This document shows positions 33,022-42,691 of a stretch of 64,000 nt of DNA, one piece after another. Origin of the DNA: CALKAL01 sp051846895 (GTDB lineage: Bacteria; Bacillota; Bacilli; Bacillales; Alkalibacillaceae); contig JBPYCQ010000002.1 of the NCBI GenBank assembly GCA_051846895.1, positions 186,001 through 250,000 of the forward strand, in the 5' to 3' direction. The notes under the pieces are model-generated. The model was not told the DNA's origin, searched no databases, and worked only from the letters and a program-made list of their open reading frames with translations. Made by a program: the position numbers and the translations under genes. Each line of letters opens with the position of its first letter. Position 1 is the first letter of the stretch.

Positions 33022-34142
33022 AAGTAAAAAAGTACACAGCTCCTACGATGCCTGAAGCAATGGAAAAAGTAAGGAAAGAATTAGGAAAGAAAGCAGTTAT
33101 TCTTAATTCAAAAGAAGCAAAAACAAAAGGTTTCTTAGGATTATTTAGAAAAAAGTATATCGAGATCATTGCAGCAGTTGACCCTAATCCAGTTGAAAGT
33201 CAAAGACGACATTCGTTTAATAAAGTTCGTGAAGTAAACGAATATCGCACCGTAGTTAAACCTAGTAATGAACAACCACAATTAGAGGAAAAACTGATAA
33301 ATGAAATAAAAGCGTTGAAAGCAGAACTTTCAACAACTAAGGCAGCACAGCAATTTTTACCCGAGACAGTTCAACTTGTTGAAAATAAATTGCGTGAACA
33401 ACAAATAAATGATAAAACGATAAGCGAATTAACACCATTATTAATAGAACAATATTATTCAAATCAATCATCTGAAAAAGATTTAATTAATTTTGTAAAA
33501 AATTATTTTTTTGAACAGCTAAAAGACAAGCAAATGATAGACGATCAACAGGCTAAACATATTTATCTCGTTGGACCTACGGGAGTCGGTAAAACAACGA
33601 CAATTGCGAAACTAGCTGCTAAATCTGCGATAACTGATGGTAAAAGAATTGCCTTCATCACATTAGATACGTATCGAATAGCCGCCATCGAACAACTAAA
33701 AACATACGCAAAAATATTAAATATTCCAATTGAAGTAGCGTACAACAAAGAAGATTTTAAAAAAGCTAAAGATAAATTTAAAGATTATGATCACATATTT
33801 ATTGATACGGCAGGAAGAAATTATCGGAAAGAACAATACATTAATCAATTTAAACAAATGATTGATTTAACTGAGGATGATGAAGTGTATTGCGTACTTT
33901 CGTTGACATCAAAAGAAGCAGATTTACAAGATATTTTAAATCGTTTTGAGGATATTCCAATTAATCGTGTTATTTTCACAAAGGCAGATGAAACGACACA
34001 ATACGGCTATATTTATAATCTATGGAAAAAGTTTCAGTTTAATTTTTCTTATATTACATTTGGACAAAATGTGCCGGATGATATTCAACGATTAACTCCT
34101 GAATTAACCGTTAATTTGTTAGTGGGTGAAGAGAAATGGTAA
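33018..34142 (+). CDS. flhF: Flagellar biosynthesis SRP-like GTPase FlhF
   Basis: SRP-family GTPase that helps set flagellar placement. The 374 residues have a basic N-terminal B domain (residues 1-120), an N domain and a G domain with Walker A GPTGVGKTTT (near 187), LDTYRIAAIEQLKTYA, DTAGRNYRKEQ and TKADETTQYG. Start ATG overlaps flhA by 4 bp; end overlaps flhG by 7 bp. Confidence 0.96.
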   Translation: MKVKKYTAPTMPEAMEKVRKELGKKAVILNSKEAKTKGFLGLFRKKYIEIIAAVDPNPVESQRRHSFNKVREVNEYRTVVKPSNEQPQLEEKLINEIKALKAELSTTKAAQQFLPETVQLVENKLREQQINDKTISELTPLLIEQYYSNQSSEKDLINFVKNYFFEQLKDKQMIDDQQAKHIYLVGPTGVGKTTTIAKLAAKSAITDGKRIAFITLDTYRIAAIEQLKTYAKILNIPIEVAYNKEDFKKAKDKFKDYDHIFIDTAGRNYRKEQYINQFKQMIDLTEDDEVYCVLSLTSKEADLQDILNRFEDIPINRVIFTKADETTQYGYIYNLWKKFQFNFSYITFGQNVPDDIQRLTPELTVNLLVGEEKW

Positions 34143-35008
34143 AGGACCAAGCTGAAAATCTTCGAAAAAAAATGAATAAAGATTATTCAACCTACGCCCG
34201 TACTATTGCAATTTTTAGTGGAAAGGGCGGGGTTGGGAAGTCGAATTTTGCTGTAAATTTCTCAGTTTGTTTAAGTAAGCAAGGGAAAAGGGTCTTAATT
34301 TTTGACCTTGATATTGGTATGGGAAATGTTGATTTATTGCTTGGACTACACCCGAAACATAATTTAACGACAATGTTCGAGAAAAGTTTACAATTATCTG
34401 ATATTATAGAAGTAGGACCGGGTAATTTGTCCTATATCGCTTCAGGTAATGGCTTAACTGATTTTTTTCATTTAACTGAAGGACAGTTTAATTATTTTTC
34501 AGAACAACTTAATAATATATCTAGTCAATACGATTATATAATCTTTGACCTTGGTGCAGGAATGAGTGAGGAGCACCTTACGTTTATATCTGCTGCAGAT
34601 GAATGTATTGTTGTGACGACTCCTGAGCCAACATCTTATATGGATGCATATTCAGCAATGAAGCATGTCATTATTGAATTGCCTACAATTAATATGTCAC
34701 TATTGCTAAATAATGTATCGTCCCAACAAGAGAAAAGCCAAGTTTATGATCGGATTTATTCAGTAGTTCATAACTTTTTAAATTATGATTTGAAATTATT
34801 TGGGGCATTACCGAATGATCCACTCGTATCAGAAGCAGTAAAAAAACAAACACCTTTTTATATTATTAACAATCGTTCAATAATAAGTAAAGCATTAGCG
34901 AAAATTGTATTAGACTATTTGAAAGAAAATAATCAAAAGGATTCTAAAGAAGAGAATTATAACTTTGTTACTAGATTGAAATCGATGTTTGTTAGAAAGG
35001 TAGATTAA
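34136..35008 (+). CDS. flhG: Flagellum site-determining MinD-like ATPase FlhG (YlxH)
   Basis: MinD/ParA-type ATPase that partners FlhF and controls flagellar number and pattern. The 290 residues start with an FlhF-activating-like N-terminal segment (QAENLRKKM), then deviant Walker A SGKGGVGKSNFAVN (near 26-39), LIFDLDIGMGNVDLLLG, and YIIFDLGAGM. The start overlaps flhF by 7 bp. Confidence 0.96.
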   Translation: MVKDQAENLRKKMNKDYSTYARTIAIFSGKGGVGKSNFAVNFSVCLSKQGKRVLIFDLDIGMGNVDLLLGLHPKHNLTTMFEKSLQLSDIIEVGPGNLSYIASGNGLTDFFHLTEGQFNYFSEQLNNISSQYDYIIFDLGAGMSEEHLTFISAADECIVVTTPEPTSYMDAYSAMKHVIIELPTINMSLLLNNVSSQQEKSQVYDRIYSVVHNFLNYDLKLFGALPNDPLVSEAVKKQTPFYIINNRSIISKALAKIVLDYLKENNQKDSKEENYNFVTRLKSMFVRKVD

Positions 35009-35009
35009 C

Positions 35010-36077
35010 TTGTCAGACATAAAAGTTCTTGTCATTGATGATTCAGCCTTTATGCGAAAAATGATTTCAGAAATGATCAATCAAGCAGATGGAATGCAAG
35101 TTATAGGTACAGCTCGAAATGGTTTAGATGGTATCGAGAAAATAAAAACTCTTAAACCAGATGTCGTCACACTAGACGTTGAAATGCCTATTTTAGATGG
35201 AATCTCAGCTTTAGGAAGAATTATGGAAGAGTCACCCCTACCTGTTATTATGCTTTCAAGTTTAACTACTAAGGGAGCCAAAAGTACGATTCAGGCCATT
35301 GAATATGGTGCGGTTGATTTTATTTCCAAACCTTCAGGCGCGATTTCGCTAAATATTGAGGATGTAAAAACAGAATTAATTAATAAAATAAACATGGCTA
35401 AAACAGCAAATATTTTTAAAAATAATCTAAAACGAGATGTAAATATTGAACAAGTTACTACTGGCAATAAAAAATCAATCACACAAAACCTTATACATAA
35501 AAAAACTGTTGTTGCTATTGGTGTATCAACAGGTGGACCAAAAGCATTACAACAAGTACTAACAAAATTTGATAAAAATTTCTCAGCACCTATTTTAATC
35601 GTCCAGCATATGCCTGCTAAATTTACCAAAACTTTAGCTGAGCGATTAGATCGATTAACAAACATACGTGTAAAAGAAGCGTCTGATGGTGAATTATTAA
35701 TGAATGGTACAGCTTATATTGCACCAGGGGATTATCACATGAATATTAAAAGAATTGGAACTTCACTAGCAATTTCACTAGATCAATCAGAGCCACAAAA
35801 AGGTCATCGCCCATCAGTTAATAAATTATTTGAATCACTTGCAAATGTCAGGGATGTGAATAAAGTTGCTGTCGTTTTAACAGGCATGGGCAGTGATGGG
35901 ACGGATGGGGCAAAACAACTTAAGAAAATAGATAAAAAAAGTATTTTAATAGCTGAATCAAATCAATCAGCAGTGATATATGGTATGCCAAAGTCAATCA
36001 TTGAAAATGTTGGAGCAGATTTAGTCGTCACAATTGATGATATGGCAAAAACAATTACAGAAATTGTTCAAGAATAA
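35010..36077 (+). CDS. cheB: Chemoreceptor glutamate methylesterase CheB
   Basis: Response regulator that demethylates or deamidates chemoreceptors for adaptation. The 355 residues have a receiver domain (VLVIDDSAFMRK; phospho-acceptor Asp56 in VTLDVEMPILDG; FISKPSG) and a methylesterase domain with the catalytic triad motifs GVSTGGPKAL (Ser), QHMP (His) and GMGSDGTDG (Asp). Start is TTG at 35010 after AGAAAGG. Confidence 0.97.
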   Translation: MSDIKVLVIDDSAFMRKMISEMINQADGMQVIGTARNGLDGIEKIKTLKPDVVTLDVEMPILDGISALGRIMEESPLPVIMLSSLTTKGAKSTIQAIEYGAVDFISKPSGAISLNIEDVKTELINKINMAKTANIFKNNLKRDVNIEQVTTGNKKSITQNLIHKKTVVAIGVSTGGPKALQQVLTKFDKNFSAPILIVQHMPAKFTKTLAERLDRLTNIRVKEASDGELLMNGTAYIAPGDYHMNIKRIGTSLAISLDQSEPQKGHRPSVNKLFESLANVRDVNKVAVVLTGMGSDGTDGAKQLKKIDKKSILIAESNQSAVIYGMPKSIIENVGADLVVTIDDMAKTITEIVQE

Positions 36078-36090
36078 GGGGGTAAAACGA

Positions 36091-38103
36091 GTGGAAACAA
36101 ATCAATATTTAGAAGTATTTATTGATGAAAGTAAAGAAAATTTGCAAGTAGTAAATGATCAGTTACTAGAATTAGAAAAAGAACCAGAGAATTTATCGAT
36201 CGTCAATGAGATTTTTAGAGCTGCCCACACATTAAAAGGCATGTCAGCAACAATGGGGTATGATGACTTAGCAGATTTAACACATAAAATGGAAAACGTT
36301 TTTGACAATATACGAAACGAAGTCATTAGCGTCAACTCCAATATGATGGATGTTATGTTTGATGCAGTTCAGGCATTAGAAGAAATGATAGTCGATATTG
36401 AATCTGGTGGCGACGGAAAAAAAGACGTGCAAAAAATTGTTGGTCAATTAAAGCTTATTGAAAGTGGAAATTCAATTGAACTAGAACAAACTGAGAATGA
36501 ATTACAATCTGATAATACGATAGTCAATGATTCCATAGACTTAAATGAATTTGAGCTAACTGTTTTAAATCAAGCTAAATCTGATGGACACTCAATTTTT
36601 TATGTCAAAGTAACTCTAGCAGAAGATTGTTTATTAAAAGCAGCACGAGTATACATGGTTTTTGAAGTATTAGAGAAAAGCGGAGACGTCATTAAGTCTG
36701 TACCGACTGTTGAACAATTAGAAGAAGAAAACTTTGAAAACTCTTTTGAAGTGATTCTTGTTACAAAGGATTCATTAGAAGATGTAAAAAATAAAATATT
36801 TAAAGTTTCTGAAATAGTTCAAGTTGATGTTCAACCTTATACATTCAAAGATAATAAAGAAATTGATCAACAAGATGTGAAGGTGGATTTAAAAGAAGAG
36901 CAAGCAAAAGCAGCGAAACGGAATCAAGATAACAATCAAACAAAAAAAGCCGTCAACAATAAAACTATACGTGTAAATATTGAACGGTTAGATGTATTGA
37001 TGAATTTGTTTGAAGAATTAGTTATCGATAGAGGGAGATTAGAACAAATTTCACAAGAGCTTGATAATAGCGAATTGCGTAGTACAGTTGAACGTATTTC
37101 AAGAGTATCTAGTAATCTTCAAAATATCATTTTAACAATGCGTATGGTGCCAATTGATCAAGTATTCAACCGCTTTCCGAGAATGGTGCGACAATTAGCT
37201 AGAGATTTAGGTAAAAACATTGATTTACGTATTGAAGGAGCAGAGACTGAACTTGATCGAACAGTCATTGATGAAATTGGTGATCCATTAGTTCATCTCA
37301 TCCGAAACGCACTTGATCACGGAATTGAAACTCCTGAACAACGCAAACAACAAGGTAAGAATGAACAAGGATTATTATTGTTAAAGGCTTACCATAGTGG
37401 TAACCATGTCTTCGTAGAGATAAAAGACGATGGACAAGGAATCAACAAAAATAAAGTATTACAAAAGGCTATTAATAATGGACTCATTACAAATGAAGAG
37501 GCTAATACTTTATCAGACCAACAAATTTCTGAATTAATCATGATGAGTGGTTTCTCAACAGCAGATAAGATATCTGATGTATCCGGGCGTGGTGTCGGAC
37601 TTGATGTTGTAAGAAATACGATTGAATCGATAGGTGGATCTGTAGAAATATTTTCTGAAGAAGGAAAAGGAACAACTTTTTCAATACAACTTCCTTTAAC
37701 TTTATCCATCATATCTGTTATGTTAATCGTTTTAGACGAAGAAATCTATGCGATTCCATTATCATCAATTATTGAAACAGCAGTTATCAAAAAAGAAGAT
37801 ATTATGAAAGCACATAATAAAGAAGTCATCGATTTCAGAGGACATGTCGTCCCGCTAGTTAACTTAAGACAAGTTTTAAACACACCACAAAGCTTAGAAA
37901 ATGATGAGTATTATTCAATTGTCATTGTTCGTAAAGGTGAAAAGTTAGCAGGTCTAATTGTTGACTCGTTTATTGGACAACAAGAAATAGTGTTAAAAGG
38001 ACTAGGTAACTATTTAACTAACATTTTTGCTATCTCAGGAGCAACAATTCTAGGAAACGGGAAAGTCGCTTTAATTATTGATACAAACGCACTAATCAAA
38101 TAA
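36091..38103 (+). CDS. cheA: Chemotaxis histidine kinase CheA
   Basis: Central chemotaxis kinase. The 670 residues show P1 with phospho-His46 in AAHTLKGMSATMGY, P2 (150-260), P3 dimerisation, P4 catalytic domain (LVHLIRNALDHGIE, DDGQGIN, GRGVGLDVV, GKGTTF) and the CheW-like P5 domain (YAIPLSSIIET, HVVPLVNLRQVL). GTG 36091 follows AAGGGGG; a longer frame from 36034 lies inside cheB. All expected catalytic motifs are present. Confidence 0.97.
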   Translation: METNQYLEVFIDESKENLQVVNDQLLELEKEPENLSIVNEIFRAAHTLKGMSATMGYDDLADLTHKMENVFDNIRNEVISVNSNMMDVMFDAVQALEEMIVDIESGGDGKKDVQKIVGQLKLIESGNSIELEQTENELQSDNTIVNDSIDLNEFELTVLNQAKSDGHSIFYVKVTLAEDCLLKAARVYMVFEVLEKSGDVIKSVPTVEQLEEENFENSFEVILVTKDSLEDVKNKIFKVSEIVQVDVQPYTFKDNKEIDQQDVKVDLKEEQAKAAKRNQDNNQTKKAVNNKTIRVNIERLDVLMNLFEELVIDRGRLEQISQELDNSELRSTVERISRVSSNLQNIILTMRMVPIDQVFNRFPRMVRQLARDLGKNIDLRIEGAETELDRTVIDEIGDPLVHLIRNALDHGIETPEQRKQQGKNEQGLLLLKAYHSGNHVFVEIKDDGQGINKNKVLQKAINNGLITNEEANTLSDQQISELIMMSGFSTADKISDVSGRGVGLDVVRNTIESIGGSVEIFSEEGKGTTFSIQLPLTLSIISVMLIVLDEEIYAIPLSSIIETAVIKKEDIMKAHNKEVIDFRGHVVPLVNLRQVLNTPQSLENDEYYSIVIVRKGEKLAGLIVDSFIGQQEIVLKGLGNYLTNIFAISGATILGNGKVALIIDTNALIK

Positions 38104-38164
38104 AAACGGCAACTAATAATTAGTGATGAGTGATTGCTAGCTTTCTAAATAAGGAGGTATTCCA

Positions 38165-38629
38165 ATGGGAGAAAGTTCAAATAGTTTAAAAGTAATTGTG
38201 TTCCATTTAGGTGATGAAGAATATGGTGTTCCAGTTTCTAATGTTGGTGGAATTGAACGACTCCAGCATATTACCCGTGTTCCTAATGCACCGACATTTG
38301 TCAAAGGTGTAATTAATCTTAGAGGAATTGTTACGCCGATTATTGATTTAAGAGAACGGTTTGATATGGAAGAAGTTCCATATACGGAAAGTAGTCGAAT
38401 TATTGTCGTTAATATTAACGAAAAAGAAGTCGGTATGATTGTCGATGGAGCTAATGATGTCGTTGATATTCCAACTGATCAAATCGAGCCTCCGCCGGAA
38501 GTAGTCGGTTCTGTTGAAGCAGATTATATTAGAGGTGTTGCTAAATTAGATAAAAGATTGTTTATCTTATTAGATTTGGAGCATGTACTATCGAAAGAAA
38601 ATAGTAAGCTCGATGTCATTGATTCTTAA
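38165..38629 (+). CDS. cheW: Chemotaxis coupling protein CheW
   Basis: Adaptor linking receptors to CheA. The 154-residue product is one CheW SH3-like double barrel with EEYGVPVSNVGGIERL, FVKGVINLRGIVTPIIDLRERF and GMIVDGANDVVDI. Start ATG follows AAGGAGG. The 61-bp gap after cheA holds only the SD and a small AT-rich inverted repeat. Confidence 0.97.
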   Translation: MGESSNSLKVIVFHLGDEEYGVPVSNVGGIERLQHITRVPNAPTFVKGVINLRGIVTPIIDLRERFDMEEVPYTESSRIIVVNINEKEVGMIVDGANDVVDIPTDQIEPPPEVVGSVEADYIRGVAKLDKRLFILLDLEHVLSKENSKLDVIDS

Positions 38630-38645
38630 TGGAAAGGAACATACT

Positions 38646-39281
38646 ATGAGCTACTTTTCAAACTTAAAACAAATACAACTAGATATTTTAAAAGAAATAG
38701 GAAACATTGGTGCTGGAAATGCAGCAACTTCTTTATCAGATTTCTTAAACATGTCTGTCGCGATGAGTGTTCCAAAAGTTAACGTCGTTTCATTCGATGA
38801 AATGATGGAACTAGCCGGGGGATCTGATGAAACACAAGCGGCAGTTTTTGTAACATTTGAGGGGGAAATCAATGGTAGTGTTTATTTATTGTTTTCACCT
38901 GAGGATGCTGACCAATTTGTAAAATTACTAACAGCAGATGATTCACAGTCAGTTTTTAATGAAGAAAATCCATTAGCAATCTCTGCCTTTAAAGAGCTCG
39001 GCAATATTTTAGTTGGTTCATATTTACGTGCCTTGTCAGATTTCACTAACTTAAATTTATATCAATCTGTTCCAAATGTCTCTATCGATATGGTTGGTGC
39101 TATTTTATCTGAAGGTATACTAGAAATTTCAACGGTTTCAGATGAAGTCATCATGATTGAAACAGTGCTAAATGAATTTGGTGAGAGCAATGATTCAATT
39201 AGTGGACATTTCGTTTTATTGCCAGATCCATTGACATATAAGAAGATTTTTCAGTCTTTAGGAGTTAATAATCATGAATAA
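38646..39281 (+). CDS. cheC: CheY-P phosphatase CheC
   Basis: Phosphatase that hydrolyses CheY-P and binds CheD during adaptation. The 211 residues contain the two expected phosphatase helices, ILKEIGNIGAGNAATSL and FKELGNILVGSYLRAL, each with E-x2-N. ATG 38646 follows GGAAAGGAAC; the frame open from 38583 overlaps cheW without an SD. Overlaps cheD by 8 bp. Confidence 0.96.
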   Translation: MSYFSNLKQIQLDILKEIGNIGAGNAATSLSDFLNMSVAMSVPKVNVVSFDEMMELAGGSDETQAAVFVTFEGEINGSVYLLFSPEDADQFVKLLTADDSQSVFNEENPLAISAFKELGNILVGSYLRALSDFTNLNLYQSVPNVSIDMVGAILSEGILEISTVSDEVIMIETVLNEFGESNDSISGHFVLLPDPLTYKKIFQSLGVNNHE

Positions 39282-39771
39282 TGTAATTGAAGTCATTAAA
39301 GTTGGAATTGCTGATTTAAATATTTGTCAAGCACCGCAAACGATTAGCACATCAGGATTAGGCTCATGTGTTGGTCTAGTGATATATGATGATTTTAAAA
39401 AAATCGCTGGTTTAGTCCATGTCATGTTACCAAGTTCTTCGTTATCACGCACACCAAATTTCAAGCCCGGAAAATTCGCTGATAGTGGTATTAAAGAGCT
39501 TCTAAAATTAATGGAAGATCACGGAACTGCGAAACACCGTCTGAAAGCGAAAATGGCTGGCGGAGCCCAAATGTTTAATATACAAAGCAATAATCAAATG
39601 TTAAGAATCGGAGTAAGAAATGTTGAAGCAATTAAAAAAATTTTAGATGATTATCGAATCCCGATTATTTCTGAAGACGTTGGTGGTGACAAAGGTCGAA
39701 CGGTCGAATTTTTTCCGGAGACGAGTCAATTTAAAATACGAACGGTACATGAAGGTGTGAAGTTTATATAA
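39274..39771 (+). CDS. cheD: Chemoreceptor glutamine deamidase CheD
   Basis: Deamidates receptor glutamines and stimulates CheC. The 165 residues carry the catalytic Cys in STSGLGSCVGLVIYD, the His in AGLVHVMLP, and KAKMAGGAQMF. The start overlaps cheC; the stop shares a base with the next start. Confidence 0.96.
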   Translation: MNNVIEVIKVGIADLNICQAPQTISTSGLGSCVGLVIYDDFKKIAGLVHVMLPSSSLSRTPNFKPGKFADSGIKELLKLMEDHGTAKHRLKAKMAGGAQMFNIQSNNQMLRIGVRNVEAIKKILDDYRIPIISEDVGGDKGRTVEFFPETSQFKIRTVHEGVKFI

Positions 39772-40088
39772 TGATTGGAAACTATTGGTGGAATTTACTT
39801 GTAGCCTCTTCATTAAGTGTTGTGACGTTTATTTACTTAATATTTAACAATAACCCGATTTATTCAGTTATAAGGGCCATTCTCGTCTTTGTTATTAGTT
39901 TTTTATTAACGTCGGTTTTTAGATGGTTTTTAACTAAAATGGCGAAAGAATCAGTAGAAACGATACCGCACGATGTTAAAGAACAATATCATGAGGATCA
40001 AAATATAAAAGACGATTTTTCAATGAGTAGTGAACAAGCAATAAGGGCAGCTGAATCAGTTAAACAAATGTTAAAAGAAGAACAATAA
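39771..40088 (+). CDS. Small membrane protein between cheD and sigD, function unknown
   Basis: A 105-residue protein I cannot assign. Two adjacent hydrophobic helices are visible (about residues 7-25 and 32-53), followed by a charged cytosol-type tail ending in an amphipathic helix (SMSSEQAIRAAESVKQMLKEE). Its ATG overlaps the cheD stop by one base and it lies 29 bp before sigD, so it is co-transcribed and probably coupled. In B. subtilis sigD follows cheD directly. A motility role is inferred only from position. Confidence 0.8.
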   Translation: MIGNYWWNLLVASSLSVVTFIYLIFNNNPIYSVIRAILVFVISFLLTSVFRWFLTKMAKESVETIPHDVKEQYHEDQNIKDDFSMSSEQAIRAAESVKQMLKEEQ

Positions 40089-40117
40089 TTTAAAGGAATC
40101 TGCGTGGGGGTTTTACG

Positions 40118-40882
40118 ATGAAACATTCTGCTACCTCATTAAAAGCATTATGGAACCAGTGGAAGACTACAAGAGATCAAGAAGCTGGTAATCAGTTGGT
40201 AGAACATTACATGCCAATCGTCAATTATCAAGTCAATCGAATCTATATGAATTTGCCTAAAAATATTGACCGTCAAGATGTAAAAAGTCTTGCTTTTATG
40301 GGGTTAGTCGATGCTCTTGAGAAGTTCGATACAGATAGAGATCTAAAGTTTGATACATATGCTACCTTTAGAATTCGCGGTGCAATTATTGATGGATTAA
40401 GAAAAGAAGATTGGCTACCTAGAACGGTACGAGAGAAAGCTAAAACTATTGATCAAGCTTATGAAATACTAGAACAAGAATTGAAACGGACACCAACGAC
40501 TAAAGAAATTGCTAATTATGTATCGATGGAAGAGCAAGAGGTTGCCGATATAACTAGAGATACTCTATTTGCAAACTTATTATCAATCGAGAGTAAAACG
40601 AGTGAAACGGACGATGAGCAACGTGAAAATTTACGTAATACGATACGTGATGAAAATGAATTAACGCCCGAAGAACAAGTAGAGAAACAAGAAAAAATTG
40701 ATGAATTAGCTCAATTAATAAACGAGTTAAGTGAAAAAGAACAGTTAGTTATTAGTTTGTTTTATAAAGAAGGTTTATCATTAACGGAAATTGGTGAAGT
40801 ATTAGAGTTAACTACTTCGAGAATATCACAAATACATAGTAAAGCGATTGCAAAACTAAGAAAGTTACTATCGCCTGCATAA
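40118..40882 (+). CDS. sigD: Flagellar sigma factor SigD (FliA family)
   Basis: RNA polymerase sigma-28 for late flagellar, autolysin and chemotaxis genes. The 254 residues show region 2 (YMPIVNYQVNRIYMNLP, LMFGLVDALEKFD-like GLVDALEKFD), region 3 (LPRTVREKAKTIDQAYE) and region 4 HTH (LSLTEIGEVLELTTSRISQI). Start ATG follows TGGGGG. Located near the 3' end of the operon, where in B. subtilis read-through decides motile versus sessile state. Confidence 0.97.
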   Translation: MKHSATSLKALWNQWKTTRDQEAGNQLVEHYMPIVNYQVNRIYMNLPKNIDRQDVKSLAFMGLVDALEKFDTDRDLKFDTYATFRIRGAIIDGLRKEDWLPRTVREKAKTIDQAYEILEQELKRTPTTKEIANYVSMEEQEVADITRDTLFANLLSIESKTSETDDEQRENLRNTIRDENELTPEEQVEKQEKIDELAQLINELSEKEQLVISLFYKEGLSLTEIGEVLELTTSRISQIHSKAIAKLRKLLSPA

Positions 40883-40917
40883 CAAAGATTATTATAAAAT
40901 ATCAGGAGTGATTAATC

Positions 40918-42336
40918 ATGGACTTCTCACAAGTGTTTAATTTAACCGTTACCAATAAAAAAATGACAGCTTATTTAGAGGTGAATAAAAATGCGTTAGA
41001 AAAGCTGTATACTGAATATACAATTGAACAAATTAAACAATCACTCTCTACTTCTGATATTGAAAAGGTATTAGAAAAACATAAAATTAAGCACGGAATT
41101 AAACAAGAACTTTTTGAAGAAATAATCGAAAGCATCGATCATATTGATCAACCAATCGAAATAGCTCAAGGTACTCAGCCGATAAAAGGTGAAGACGGGA
41201 GCATTGATTATCATGTGAACGCCACTATTACACTATCGATTGAACAAAAAGGAAAAATTGATTTTAAAGAAGTGATGAAAATACCAAAAGTCGAAGTAGG
41301 CGATAAAATAGCGACCATTATCCCACCTACTGAGGGGAAAAATGGAATTAACGTTTACGGTGAAGAAGTGCCTTCTAAACGCGGAAAAGAGGCCCGTTTA
41401 TTCCCTGGGGAAAATACGAAGCTGGTTGATGAAGACTTAACGATCTATGCAACAGATAGTGGACAAGTTTCTGCTTTGAAGAAAAAGATTAACGTATTGC
41501 CAGTTTTTGAAGTCAATCATGATCTAGACTTATCAATTGGTAATATCGACTTTAATGGGTCCATTGTTATAAGAGGAGATGTCCCTAATGGATTTTCACT
41601 AAAAGCTAGAGGGGATATTCAAGTGTACGGATTAGTAGAGGCGGCTAGTTTAGAAGCGGGTGGCTCTATTCTAATTAAAGAAGGCATATCAGGTCTTGGA
41701 AAAGGAATGTTAAACGCAGGTTTAGATATACATATCGGAAATGTTAACCAAGGCATTTTAGAAGCGGGTCGTGATGTTTTAGTAGAAAAATCAGCCTTGC
41801 ATAGTCATATTACTGCTAGGGAAGTTGTTTACTGTAAAACAGGACACATCATTGGAGGAACTGTATCCGCTGGAAAAAAAGTTGTTGGCCATGATATTGG
41901 GAATCGGTTAAGCACAAAAACATTTATATATTTAGGAGAAAATAAGAAGGTATTAGAAGATCGTACGCGAATTAAGAAAGAGATTAAACAATTACTAGAT
42001 CAAATTAAAAAATTAGATTTAATAGGCAAAAATATTGAACAAGTTAAGCAAGCAAGGCCACTAAATGAAAAAGAACAACTAATGCTACAAAGACAAAAGG
42101 AATCAATGAAACAATCTATTCATAATTTAAATGAACTAAAAGAACGTCTTGAACGTTATACATCAATACAAAATGCTACAGAAACTAGTGATGACCAGTT
42201 AATGCTAACGGCATACGGTGTGATTTATCCGAATGTGACGATTATTTGTGGAAAATATTCTTTTCCTTTTCAAACAGATTATAAGTATGTTAATGTCGCA
42301 TTTAAAGAAAACGATTTCCACATTCAAGCGTTATAA
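40918..42336 (+). CDS. FapA/DUF342-family protein
   Basis: A 472-residue soluble protein of the FapA (DUF342, flagellar assembly protein A-like) family. N-terminal charged helical region (1-115), then KVGDKIATIIPPTEGKNGINVYGEEVPS typical of the family (here around 120-150), a right-handed beta-helix-like Gly-rich core (GNIDFNGSIVIRGDV, GLVEAASLEAGGSILIKEG, AGRDVLVEKSA) and a C-terminal coiled coil (340-420). No enzyme motif. Absent from this place in B. subtilis but common beside sigD in other Bacillales (from memory). It is 36 bp after sigD. Confidence 0.85.
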   Translation: MDFSQVFNLTVTNKKMTAYLEVNKNALEKLYTEYTIEQIKQSLSTSDIEKVLEKHKIKHGIKQELFEEIIESIDHIDQPIEIAQGTQPIKGEDGSIDYHVNATITLSIEQKGKIDFKEVMKIPKVEVGDKIATIIPPTEGKNGINVYGEEVPSKRGKEARLFPGENTKLVDEDLTIYATDSGQVSALKKKINVLPVFEVNHDLDLSIGNIDFNGSIVIRGDVPNGFSLKARGDIQVYGLVEAASLEAGGSILIKEGISGLGKGMLNAGLDIHIGNVNQGILEAGRDVLVEKSALHSHITAREVVYCKTGHIIGGTVSAGKKVVGHDIGNRLSTKTFIYLGENKKVLEDRTRIKKEIKQLLDQIKKLDLIGKNIEQVKQARPLNEKEQLMLQRQKESMKQSIHNLNELKERLERYTSIQNATETSDDQLMLTAYGVIYPNVTIICGKYSFPFQTDYKYVNVAFKENDFHIQAL

Positions 42337-42357
42337 TTTTTTAAGGGGAGATAGCTT

Positions 42358-42675
42358 ATGAGTTGGAAAGCAGTTGAGATGCAAGTAGCTCTTCCAAGAA
42401 CTCATGAAGTTGGTCAACTCCAAGATCAAATGCAGCAAAGAGGCCAGTTGCTTCAAGACCAATTGGCACAAAGTCAATTAAGACAAGAACAATTGAATCG
42501 TAAAACTGTAATTCAAACGAACGAGAAAGATGATGTGAAATTATCGGCTGATGATCAGGAAGGCTCAAATCATAATCAAGATAGCCATAATCAGCAGGAG
42601 AAAAATCCGAGTAATAAGAAAAATGTTACCGTTAAACACCCATATTTAGGGCAAGTAATCGACTATTCTGGATAA
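42358..42675 (+). CDS. Uncharacterised Gln-rich protein of the sigD region
   Basis: A 105-residue hydrophilic protein. The N-terminal 55 residues are a Gln-rich predicted coiled coil (VGQLQDQMQQRGQLLQDQLA), the middle is Asn/Ser/His-rich low complexity, and the C-terminus ends in HPYLGQVIDYSG, a tail I believe is conserved in related proteins next to fapA. ATG follows AGGGGAGA. No signal peptide or membrane helix. Function unknown; co-transcription with sigD, FapA and swrB genes is likely. Confidence 0.78.
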   Translation: MSWKAVEMQVALPRTHEVGQLQDQMQQRGQLLQDQLAQSQLRQEQLNRKTVIQTNEKDDVKLSADDQEGSNHNQDSHNQQEKNPSNKKNVTVKHPYLGQVIDYSG

Positions 42676-42691
42676 AAGAAGAGGTTAAATA

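Noticed and set aside
38104..38164. Inverted repeat CTAATAATTAG after cheA as a regulatory site
   Set aside because: Very short and A+T-rich; expected by chance in this composition, and no second supporting element is nearby.
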